Shown: positions 9,385 through 19,834 of the stretch, piece by piece
Numbering within the stretch: the first letter of the stretch is position 1
How the letters are laid out: every line of letters begins with the position of its first letter
DNA from: Mesostigma viride
Taxonomy: Eukaryota > Streptophyta > Mesostigmatophyceae > Mesostigmatales > Mesostigmataceae
Direction of reading: 5' to 3'
DNA length: 20,000 nucleotides
Assembly (NCBI GenBank): GCA_009746045.1
Contig: RPFO01000752.1
Location: 1 to 20,000, forward strand
Made by a program: the position numbers and the translations under genes
The notes under the pieces: model-generated
Databases searched by the model: none
What the model saw: the letters and a program-made list of their open reading frames with translations, nothing else
What the model was told of the DNA's origin: nothing

Positions 9385-9401
9385 GTGAGGGTGGCCCTCA
9401 C
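9385..9401. repeat. Perfect 7-bp hairpin at unit boundary, representative copy
   Basis: GTGAGGG, loop TGG, CCCTCAC. The same site occurs at 17 unit boundaries as CCCTCACCTGG, or as CTCTCACCTGG near 8143. At eight others it is CCCCCACAGGG or a close variant, which gives an imperfect stem. The CTCACCTGG form also creates GGCCCTCACCTGG (9393-9405), the exact reverse complement of CCAGGTGAGGGCC found later in the unit (9590-9602). Confidence 0.85.
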
Positions 9402-11790
9402 CTGGCGAGGGCGAGGGCGAGTGAAAGCGATGGAAAGCGAGGGCGAGGGGAAGCGCGCAGGTGTAGGTAGTGGAGAGGGAGCAGCAGAATGAAAGCGAGG
9501 GTAGAAGGGCCAGGGCTAGGTAGGGCGAGGATGGGCCCCAGTGCGCGAGTGTGCAGATGGGACCTGAGCGAGGGCGAGGGCAAGTGAGCCCAGGTGAGGG
9601 CCAGTGAGGGCGGGGGTGATGGCACCGAGTTGACTACTAACGATTAAAGGCGAAGTGAGGTGTGGGTGGGTTTTCCACCGGGCGATTGCAAAGGGGCGCA
9701 GGGCAAGGGCACCTGAGTGATGGTGCGAGGTTGGGGGGGAGGGTGCAGGCCAGAGCAAGAGCCAGGGCTATGGCGATGGTGAAGGCTAGGTAGGGCGAGG
9801 GCGGGCCCCACTGGGCAAACAAATGCACAGGGGGCCTGAGCGAGGGCGGGGGCGAGAGGTGCAGAGGAAGGCTGCGGGTGAGAGAGGCTGAGTGAGGGCA
9901 GCAGAGCTAGGGCTGTGCTTTAGGGTGGGAGTGAGGGTGAGGGCTGGGGACACTGAACATAAGCGAGGGCCATAGCGGGGATGAAGACCAAGGAGAGTGA
10001 GGGTGGCCCTCACCTGGCGAGGGCGAGGGCGAGGGCGAGGGCGAGTGAAAGCGATGGAAAGCGAGGGCGAGGGGAAGCGCGCAGGTGTAGGTAGTGGAGA
10101 GGGAGCATCAGGCTGAAAGCGAGGGTAGAAGGGCAGGGGCTAGGTAGGGTGAGGATGGGCCCCAGTGCGCGAGTGTGCAGATGGGACCTGAGCGAGGGCG
10201 AGGGCAAGAAGTGAGCCCAGGTGAGGGCCAGTGAGGGCGGGGGTGATGGCACCGAGTTGACTACTAACGATTACAGGTGAAGTGAGGTGTGGGTGGGTCT
10301 TCCACCGGGCGATTGCAGAGGGGCCCAGGGCAAGGGCACCTGAGTGATGGTGCGAGGTTGGGGGGGAGGGTGCAGGCCAGAGCAAGAGCTAGCCAGGGCT
10401 ATGGCGATGGTGAAGGCTAGGTAGGGCGAGGGGGGGCCCCACTGGGCAAACAAATGGACAGGGGGCCTGAGCGAGGGCGCGGGCGAGAGGTGCAGAGGAA
10501 GGCTGCGGGTGAGAGAGGCTGAGTGAGGGCAGCAGAGCTAGGGCTGTGCTTTAGGGTGGGAGTGAGGGTGAGGGCTGGGGACACTGAACATAAGCGAGGG
10601 CCATAGCGGGGATGAAGACCAAGGAGAGTGAGGGTGGCCCTCACCTGGCGAGGGCGAGGGCGAGTGAAAGCCATGGAAAGCGAGGGCGAGGGGAAGCGCG
10701 CAGGTGTAGGTAGTGGAGAGGGAGCAGCAGAATGAAAGCGAGGGTAGAAGGGCCAGGGCTAGGTAGGGCGAGGATGGGCCCCAGTGCGCGAGTGTGCAGA
10801 TGGGACCTGAGCGAGGGCGAGGGCAAGTGAGCCCAGGTGAGGGCCAGTGAGGGCGGGGGTGATGGCACCGAGTTGACTACTAACGATTAAAGGCGAAGTG
10901 AGGTGTGGGTGGGTTTTCCACCGGGCGATTGCAAAGGGGCGCAGGGCAAGGGCACCTGAGTGATGGTGCGAGGTTGGGGGGGAGGGTGCAGGCCAGAGCA
11001 AGAGCCAGGGCTATGGCGATGGTGAAGGCTAGGTAGGGCGAGGGCGGGCCCCACTGGGCAAACAAATGCACAGGGGGCCTGAGCAGGGCGGGGCGAGAGG
11101 TGCAGAGGAAGGCTGCGGGTGAGAGAGGCTGAGTGAGGGCAGCAGAGCTAGGGCTGTGCTTTAGGGTGGGAGTGAGGGTGAGGGCTGGGGACACTGAACA
11201 TAAGCGAGGGCCATAGCGGGGATGAAGACCAAGGAGAGTGAGGGTGGCCCTCACCTGGCGAGGGCGAGGGCGAGGGCGAGGGCGAGTGAAAGCGATGGAA
11301 AGCGAGGGCGAGGGGAAGCGCGCAGGTGTAGGTAGTGGAGAGGGAGCATCAGGCTGAAAGCGAGGGTAGAAGGGCCAGGGCTAGGTAGGGTGAGGATGGG
11401 CCCCAGTGCGCGAGTGTGCAGATGGGACCTGAGCGAGGGCGAGGGCAAGTGAGCCCAGGTGAGGGCCAGTGAGGGCGGGGGTGATGGCACCGAGTTGACT
11501 ACTAACGATTAAAGGCGAAGTGAGGTGTGGGTGGGTTTTCCACCGGGCGATTGCAAAGGGGCGCAGGGCAAGGGCACCTGAGTGATGGTGCGAGGTTGGG
11601 GGGGAGGGTGCAGGCCAGAGCAAGAGCCAGGGCTATGGCGATGGTGAAGGCTAGGTAGGGCGAGGGCGGGCCCCACTGGGCAAACAAATGCACAGGGGGC
11701 CTGAGCGAGGGCGCGGGCAAGAGGTGCAGAGGAAGGCTGCGGATGAGTGAGCCTGAGTGAGGGCAGCAGAGCTAGGGCTGTGCTTTAGGG

Positions 11791-12253
11791 TGGAGTGAGG
11801 GTGAGGGCTGGGGACACTGAACATAAGCGAGGGCCATAGCGGGGATGAAGACCAAGGAGAGTGAGGGTGGCCCCCAGGGAGGGCGAGGGTGAGGGCGAGG
11901 GCGAGGGCGAGTGAAAGCGATGGAAAGCGAGGGCGAGGGAAGCGCGCAGGTGTAGGTAGTGGAGAGGGAGCAGCAGAATGAAAGCGAGGGTAGAAGGGCA
12001 GGGCTAGGTAGGGTGAGGATGGGCCCCAGTGCGCGAGTGTGCAGATGGGACCTGAGCGAGGGCGAGGGCAAGTGAGCCCAGGTGAGGGCCAGTGAGGGCG
12101 GGGGTGATGGCACCGAGTTGACTACTAACGATTAAGGCGAAGTGAGGTGTGGGTGGGTTTTCCACCGGGCGATTGCAAAGGGGCCCAGGGCAAGGGCACC
12201 TGAGTGATGGTGCGAGGTTGGGGGGAGGGTGCAGGCCAGAGCAAGAGCCCAGG
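11791..12253. repeat. Satellite stretch with clustered single-base indels
   Basis: Compared with neighbouring units this stretch has a missing G at about 11791, an altered boundary near 11872, and single-base losses near 11938, 11998, 12133 and 12220. An extra C lies near 12249. Nearly all fall in homopolymer runs, unlike the cleaner neighbours. The pattern fits local consensus errors in assembly or a poorly polished copy better than biology. Confidence 0.6.
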
Positions 12254-15200
12254 GCTATGGCGATGGTGAAGGCTAGGTAGGGCGAGGGGGGCCCCACTGG
12301 GCAAACAAATGGACAGGGGGCCTGAGCGAGGGCGCGGGCGAGAGGTGCAGAGGAAGGCTGCGGGTGAGAGAGGCTGAGTGAGGGCAGCAGAGCTAGGGCT
12401 GTGCTTTAGGGTGGGAGTGAGGGTGAGGGCTGGGGACACTGAACATAAGCGAGGGCCATAGCGGGGATGAAGACCAAGGAGAGTGAGGGTGGCCCTCACC
12501 TGGCGAGGGCGAGGGCGAGTGAAAGCGATGGAAAGCGAGGGCGAGGGGAAGCGCGCAGGTGTAGGTAGTGGAGAGGGAGCAGCAGAATGAAAGCGAGGGT
12601 AGAAGGGCCAGGGCTAGGTAGGGCGAGGATGGGCCCCAGTGCGCGAGTGTGCAGATGGGACCTGAGCGAGGGCGAGGGCAAGTGAGCCCAGGTGAGGGCC
12701 AGTGAGGGCGGGGGTGATGGCACCGAGTTGACTACTAACGATTAAAGGCGAAGTGAGGTGTGGGTGGGTTTTCCACCGGGCGATTGCAAAGGGGCGCAGG
12801 GCAAGGGCACCTGAGTGATGGTGCGAGGTTGGGGGGGAGGGTGCAGGCCAGAGCAAGAGCCAGGGCTATGGCGATGGTGAAGGCTAGGTAGGGCGAGGGC
12901 GGGCCCCACTGGGCAAACAAATGCACAGGGGGCCTGAGCGAGGGCGGGGCGAGAGGTGCAGAGGAAGGCTGCGGGTGAGAGAGGCTGAGTGAGGGCAGCA
13001 GAGCTAGGGCTGTGCTTTAGGGTGGGAGTGAGGGTGAGGGCTGGGGACACTGAACATAAGCGAGGGCCATAGCGGGGATGAAGACCAAGGAGAGTGAGGG
13101 TGGCCCTCACCTGGCGAGGGCGAGGGCGAGGGCGAGGGCGAGTGAAAGCGATGGAAAGCGAGGGCGAGGGGAAGCGCGCAGGTGTAGGTAGTGGAGAGGG
13201 AGCATCAGGCTGAAAGCGAGGGTAGAAGGGCCAGGGCTAGGTAGGGTGAGGATGGGCCCCAGTGCGCGAGTGTGCAGATGGGACCTGAGCGAGGGCGAGG
13301 GCAAGTGAGCCCAGGTGAGGGCCAGTGAGGGCGGGGGTGATGGCACCGAGTTGACTACTAACGATTAAAGGCGAAGTGAGGTGTGGGTGGGTTTTCCACC
13401 GGGCGATTGCAAAGGGGCCAGGGCAAGGGCACCTGAGTGATGGTGCGAGGTTGGGGGGGAGGGTGCAGGCCAGAGCAAGAGCCAGGGCTATGGCGATGGT
13501 GAAGGCTAGGTAGGGCGAGGGCGGGCCCCACTGGGCAAACAAATGCACAGGGGGCCTGAGCGAGGGCGCGGGCAAGAGGTGCAGAGGAAGGCTGCGGGTG
13601 AGAGAGGCTGAGTGAGGGCAGCAGAGCTAGGGCTGTGCTTTAGGGTGGGAGTGAGGGTGAGGGCTGGGGACACTGAACATAAGCGAGGGCCATAGCGGGG
13701 ATGAAGACCAAGGAGAGTGAGGGTGGCCCTCACCTGGCGAGGGCGAGGGCGAGGGCGAGGGCGAGTGAAAGCGATGGAAAGCGAGGGCGAGGGGAAGCGC
13801 GCAGGTGTAGGTAGTGGAGAGGGAGCAGCAGAATGAAAGCGAGGGTAGAAGGGCCAGGGCTAGGTAGGGTGAGGATGGGCCCCAGTGCGCGAGTGTGCAG
13901 ATGGGACCTGAGCGAGGGCGAGGGCAAGTGAGCCCAGGTGAGGGCCAGTGAGGGCGGGGGTGATGGCACCGAGTTGACTACTAACGATTAAAGGCGAAGT
14001 GAGGTGTGGGTGGGTTTTCCACCGGGCGATTGCAAAGGGGCGCAGGGCAAGGGCACCTGAGTGATGGTGCGAGGTTGGGGGGGAGGGTGCAGGCCAGAGC
14101 AAGAGCCAGGGCTATGGCGATGGTGAAGGCTAGGTAGGGCGAGGGCGGGCCCCACTGGGCAAACAAATGCACAGGGGGCCTGAGCGAGGGCGCGGGCAAG
14201 AGGTGCAGAGGAAGGCTGCGGATGAGTGAGCCTGAGTGAGGGCAGCAGAGCTAGGGCTGTGCTCTAGGGTGAGAGTGAGGGTGAGGGCTGGGGACGCTGA
14301 GCATAAGCGAGGGCCATAGCGGGGATGAAGACCATGGAGGGTGAGGGTGGCCCCCGCAGGGCGAGGGCGAGGGTGAGGGCGAGGGCGAGGGCGAGTGAAA
14401 GCGATGAAAAGCGAGGGCGAGGGAAAGCGCGCAGGTGTAGGTAGTGGAGAGGGAGCAGCAGAATGAAAGCGAGGGTAGAAGGGCAGGGGCTAGGTAGGGT
14501 GAGGATGGGCCCCAGTGCGCGAGTGTGCAGATGGGACCTGAGCGAGGGCGAGGGCAAGTGAGCCCAGGTGAGGGCCAGTGAGGGCGGGGGTGATGGCACC
14601 GAGTTGACTACTAACGATTGAAGGCGAAGTGAGGTGTGGGTGGGTCTTCCACCGGGCGATTGCAGAGGGGCCCAGGGCAAGGGCACCTGAGTGATGGTGC
14701 GAGGTTGGGGGGAGGGTAGGCCAGAGCAACTTGAGGCCAGGTCTATAGCGATGGTGAAGGCTAGTGTAGGGCGAGGGCGGGCCCCACTGGGCAAACAAAT
14801 GGACAGGGGGCCTGAGCAAGGGCGCGGGCGAGAGGTGCAGAGGAAGGCTGCGGGTGAGAGAGGCTGAGTGAGGGCAGAAGAGCTAGGGCTGTGCTTTAGG
14901 GTGGGAGTGAGGGTGAGGGCTGGGGACACTGAACATAAGCGAGGGCCATAGCGGGGATGAAGACCAAGGAGAGTGAGGGTGGCCCTCACCTGGCGAGGGC
15001 GAGGGCGAGTGAAAGCGATGGAAAGCGAGGGCGAGGGGAAGCGCGCAGGTGTAGGTAGTGGAGAGGGAGCATCAGGCTGAAAGCGAGGGTAGAAGGGCCA
15101 GGGCTAGGTAGGGCGAGGATGGGCCCCAGTGCGCGAGTGTGCAGATGGGACCTGAGCGAGGGCGAGGGCAAGTGAGCCCAGGTGAGGGCCAGTGAGGGCG

Positions 15201-18200
15201 GGGGTGATGGCACCGAGTTGACTACTAACGATTAAAGGCGAAGTGAGGTGTGGGTGGGTTTTCCACCGGGCGATTGCAAAGGGGCGCAGGGCAAGGGCAC
15301 CTGAGTGATGGTGCGAGGTTGGGGGGGAGGGTGCAGGCCAGAGCAAGAGCCAGGGCTATGGCGATGGTGAAGGCTAGGTAGGGCGAGGGCGGGCCCCACT
15401 GGGCAAACAAATGCACAGGGGGCCTGAGCGAGGGCGGGGGCGAGAGGTGCAGAGGAAGGCTGCGGGTGAGAGAGGCTGAGTGAGGGCAGCAGAGCTAGGG
15501 CTGTGCTTTAGGGTGGGAGTGAGGGTGAGGGCTGGGGACACTGAACATAAGCGAGGGCCATAGCGGGGATGAAGACCAAGGAGAGTGAGGGTGGCCCTCA
15601 CCTGGCGAGGGCGAGGGCGAGTGAAAGCGATGGAAAGCGAGGGCGAGGGAAAGCGCGCAGGTGTAGGTAGTGGAGAGGGAGCAGCAGAATGAAAGCGAGG
15701 GTAGAAGGGCCAGGGCTAGGTAGGGTGAGGATGGGCCCCAGTGCGCGAGTGTGCAGATGGGACCTGAGCGAGGGCGAGGGCAAGTGAGCCCAGGTGAGGG
15801 CCAGTGAGGGCGGGGGTGATGGCACCGAGTTGAGTTGACTACTAACGATTACAGGTGAAGTGAGGTGTGGGTGGGTTTTCCACCGGGCGATTGCAAAGGG
15901 GCCCAGGGCAAGGGCACCTGAGTGATGGTGCAAGGTTGGGGGTGAGGGTAAAGGCCAGAGCAACTTGAGGCCAGGTCTATAGCGATGGTAAAGGCTAGTG
16001 TAGGGCGAGGGCGGGCCCCACTGGGCAAACAAATGGACAGGGGGCCTGAGCGAGGGCGCGGGCGAGAGGTGCAGAGGAAGGCTGCGGGTGAGAGAGGCTG
16101 AGTGAGGGCAGCAGAGCTAGGGCTGTGCTTTAGGGTGGGAGTGAGGGTGAGGGCTGGGGACACTGAACATAAGCGAGGGCCATAGCGGGGATGAAGACCA
16201 AGGAGAGTGAGGGTGGCCCTCACCTGGCGAGGGCGAGGGCGAGTGAAAGCGATGGAAAGTGAGGGCGAGGGGAAGCGCGCAGGTGTAGGTAGTGGAGAGG
16301 GAGCAGCAGAATGAAAGCGAGGGTAAAAGGGCAGGGGCTAGGTAGGGTGAGGATGGGCCCCAGTGCGCGAGTGTGCAGATGGGACCTGAGCGAGGGCGAG
16401 GGCAAGTGAGCCCAGGTGAGGGCCAGTGAGGGCGGGGGTGATGGCACCGAGTTGACTACTAACGATTACAGGTGAAGTGAGGTGTGGGTGGGTCTTCCAC
16501 CGGGCGATTGCAAAGGGGCCCAGGGCAAGGGCACCTGAGTGATGGTGCGAGGTTGGGGGGGAGGGTGCAGGCCAGAGCAAGAGCCAGGGCTATGGCGATG
16601 GTGAAGGCTAGGTAGGGCGAGGGGGGCCCCACTGGGCAAACAAATGCACAGGGGGCCTGAGCGAGGGCGCGGGCAAGAGGTGCAGAGGAAGGCTGCGGGT
16701 GAGAGAGGCTGAGTGAGGGCAGCAGAGCTAGGGCTGTGCTTTAGGGAGGGAGTGAGGGTGAGGGCTGGGGACACTGAACATAAGCGAGGGCCATAGCGGG
16801 GATGAAGACCAAGGAGAGTGAGGGTGGCCCCACAGGGCGAGGGCGAGGGTGAGGGCGAGGGCGAGGGCGAGTGAAAGCGATGGAAAGTGAGGGCGAGGGG
16901 AAGCGCGCAGGTGTAGGTAGTGGAGAGGGAGCAGCAGAATGAAAGCGAGGGTAGAAGGGCCAGGGCTAGGTAGGGTGAGGATGGGCCCCAGTGCGCGAGT
17001 GTGCAGATGGGACCTGAGCGAGGGCGAGGGCAAGTGAGCCCAGGTGAGGGCCAGTGAGGGCGGGGGTGATGGCACCGAGTTGACTACTAACGATTGAAGG
17101 CGAAGTGAGGTGTGGGTGGGTTTTCCACCGGGCGATTGCAAAGGGGCCCAGGGCAAGGGCACCTGAGTGATGGTGCAAGGTTGGGGGTGAGGGTAAAGGC
17201 CAGAGCAACTTGAGGCCAGGTCTATAGCGATGGTAAAGGCTAGTGTAGGGCGAGGGCGGGCCCCACTGGGCAAACAAATGGACAGGGGGCCTGAGCAAGG
17301 GCGCGGGCGAGAGGTGCAGAGGAAGGCTGCGGGTGAGAGAGGCTGAGTGAGGGCAGCAGAGCTAGGGCTGTGCTTTAGGGTGGGAGTGAGGGTGAGGGCT
17401 GGGGACACTGAACATAAGCGAGGGCCATAGCGGGGATGAAGACCAAGGAGAGTGAGGGTGGCCCTCACCTGGCGAGGGCGAGGGCGAGTGAAAGCGATGG
17501 AAAGCGAGGGCGAGGGAAAGCGCGCAGGTGTAGGTAGTGGAGAGGGAGCAGCAGAATGAAAGCGAGGGTACGGTAAAAGGGCCAGGGCTAGGTAGGGTGA
17601 GGATGGGCCCCAGTGCGCGAGTGTGCAGATGGGACCTGAGCGAGGGCGAGGGCAAGTGAGCCCAGGTGAGGGCCAGTGAGGGCGGGGGTGATGGGACCGA
17701 GTTGACTACTAACGATTACAGGTGAAGTGAGGTGTGGGTGGGTTTTCCACCGGGCGATTGCAAAGGGGCCCAGGGCAAGGGCACCTGAGTGATGGTGCGA
17801 GGTTGGGGGGGAGGGTGCAGGCCAGAGCAAGAGCCAGGGCTATGGCGATGGTGAAGGCTAGGTAGGGCGAGGGGGGCCCCACTGGGCAAACAAATGCACA
17901 GGGGGCCTGAGCGAGGGCGCGGGCGAGAGGTGCAGAGGAAGGCTGCGGGTGAGAGAGGCTGAGTGAGGGCAGCAGAGCTAGGGCTGTGCTTTAGGGTGGG
18001 AGTGAGGGTGAGGGCTGGGGACACTGAACATAAGCGAGGGCCATAGCGGGGATGAAGACCAAGGAGAGTGAGGGTGGCCCTCACCTGGCGAGGGCGAGGG
18101 CGAGTGAAAGCGATGGAAAGTGAGGGCGAGGGGAAGCGCGCAGGTGTAGGTAGTGGAGAGGGAGCAGCAGAATGAAAGCGAGGGTAGAAGGGCCAGGGCT

Positions 18201-18920
18201 AGGTAGGGTGAGGATGGGCCCCAGTGCGCGAGTGTGCAGATGGGACCTGAGCGAGGGCGAGGGCAAGTGCGCCCAGGTGAGGGCCAGTGAGGGCGGGGGT
18301 GATGGCACCGAGTTGACTACTAACGATTAAAGGCGAAGTGAGGTGTGGGTGGGTTTTCCACCGGGCGATTGCAAAGGGGCGCAGGGCAAGGGCACCTGAG
18401 TGATGGTGCGAGGTTGGGGGGGAGGGTGCAGGCCAGAGCAAGAGCCAGGGCTATGGCGATGGTGAAGGCTAGGTAGGGCGAGGGGGGCCCCACTGGGCAA
18501 ACAAATGCACAGGGGGCCTGAGCGAGGGCGCGGGCGAGAGGTGCAGAGGAAGGCTGCGGGTGAGAGAGGCTGAGTGAGGGCAGCAGAGCTAGGGCTGTGC
18601 TTTAGGGTGGGAGTGAGGGTGAGGGCTGGGGACACTGAACATAAGCGAGGGCCATAGCGGGGATGAAGACCAAGGAGAGTGAGGGTGGCCCTCACCTGGC
18701 GAGGGCGAGGGCGAGGGCGAGGGCGAGTGAAAGCGATGGAAAGCGAGGGCGAGGGGAAGCGCGCAGGTGTAGGTAGTGGAGAGGGAGCATCAGGCTGAAA
18801 GCGAGGGTAAAAGGGCCAGGGCTAGGTAGGGTGAGGATGGACCCCAGTGCGCTAGTGTGCAGATGGGACCTGAGCGAGGGCGAGGGCAAGTGCGCCCAGG
18901 TGAGGGCCAGTGAGGGCGGG

Positions 18921-19834
18921 GGCGAGGGCGAGGGCGAGGGCGAGGGCGAGGGCGAGGGCGAGGGCGAGGGCGAGAGTGAGGGAAAGCGAGGAGTAGGGCG
19001 AGGGCGATGGCGAGGGCGAGGGCGAGGGCGAGGGCGATGGCGAGGGCGAGGGCGAGGGCGAGGGCGAGGGCGAGGGCGAGGGCGAGGGCGAGGGCGAGGG
19101 CGAGGGCGAGGGCGAGGGCGAGGGCGAGGGCGAGGGCGAGGGCGAGGGCGAGGGCGAGGGCGAGGGCGAGGGCGAGGGCGAGGGCGAGGGCGAGGGCGAG
19201 GGCGAGGGCGAGGGCGAGGGCGAGGGCGAGGGCGAGGGCGAGGGCGAGGGCGAGGGCGAGGGCGAGGGCGAGGGCGAGGGCGAGGGCGAGGGCGAGGGCG
19301 AGGGCGAGGGCGAGGGCGAGGGCGAGGGCGAGGGCGAGGGCGAGGGCGAGGGCGAGGGCGAGGGCGAGGGCGAGGGCGAGGGCGAGGGCGAGGGCGAGGG
19401 CGAGGGCGAGGGCGAGGGCGAGGGCGAGGGCGAGGGCGAGGGCGAGGGCGAGGGCGAGGGCGAGGGCGAGGGCGAGGGCGAGGGCGAGGGCGAGGGCGAG
19501 GGCGAGGGCGAGGGCGAGGGCGAGGGCGAGGGCGAGGGCGAGGGCGAGGGCGAGGGCGAGGGCGAGGGCGAGGGCGAGGGCGAGGGCGAGGGCGAGGGCG
19601 AGGGCGAGGGCGAGGGCGAGGGCGAGGGCGAGGGCGAGGGCGAGGGCGAGGGCGAGGGCGAGGGCGAGGGCGAGGGCGAGGGCGAGGGCGAGGGCGAGGG
19701 CGAGGGCGAGGGCGAGGGCGAGAGCGAGGGCGAGGGCGAGGGCGAGGGCGAGGGCGAGGGGGAGGGTGAGGGCGAGGGCGAGGGGGAGGGCGAGGGCGAG
19801 GGCGAGGGGAGGGCGAGGGCGAGGGCGAGGGCGA
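18921..19834. repeat. Long GGGCGA hexamer array
   Basis: About 900 bp of GGGCGA. The first part is impure, with GAGAGTGAGGGAAAGCGAGG near 18973-18992, TAGGG near 18994 and GATGG at 19008 and 19038. From 19039 to 19722 there are 684 bases, that is 114 perfect uninterrupted copies. The distal end is again variant, with GGGGGAGGG and GGGGAGGG interruptions. Four consecutive copies fit the G3-N3 quadruplex pattern on the plus strand; the minus strand is the C-rich complement. Each copy has one CpG. All six frames lack stop codons and read Gly-Arg, Ala-Arg, Gly-Glu, Pro-Arg, Ser-Pro or Leu-Ala dipeptides, so the long open frames here are not genes. Confidence 0.98.

Larger units (their letters stand above)
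3647..18920. repeat. Tandem satellite array, units of about 620 bp
   Basis: Twenty-four head-to-tail units plus a partial one. The landmark GTTGACTACTAACGATT starts at 3853, 4499, 5125, 5775, 6437, 7048, 7761, 8383, 9012, 9629, 10256, 10872, 11494, 12117, 12727, 13350, 13973, 14603, 15217, 15834, 16451, 17079, 17701 and 18312. Spacings run from 610 to 713, mostly 610-630. Each unit has a short GGGCGA tract, then AAGCGCGCAGGTGTAGGTAG, GTGCGCGAGTGTGCAGATGG, the landmark, GGGTTTTCCACCGGGCGATT, CACTGGGCAAACAAATG and AAGCGAGGGCCATAGCGGGG. The plus strand is strongly purine- and G-rich. Units differ by substitutions and small indels. The array is non-coding: minus-strand frames stay open only because T-rich triplets are scarce on the plus strand. 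It could be subtelomeric, pericentromeric or interstitial; the window does not say. Confidence 0.97.

Noticed and set aside
9919-9925. Telomeric repeat (TTTAGGG) within satellite units
   Set aside because: Only one copy occurs per unit, some units have CTCTAGGG instead, and neighbouring GTGAGGG words are not telomere repeats. The GGGCGA array is not a known telomere sequence to me.
3505-18695. Dozens of minus-strand open frames rich in Pro, Leu, Ser and His, repeated along the satellite
   Set aside because: They recur in rotating frames every unit because the unit length is generally not a multiple of three, and they stay open because TTA, CTA and TCA are rare on the purine-rich plus strand. 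There is no conserved start, domain or frame.
3647-18920. CRISPR array
   Set aside because: Repeats are about 620 bp, contiguous and related over their whole length; there are no short repeats separated by unique spacers, and the context is eukaryotic.
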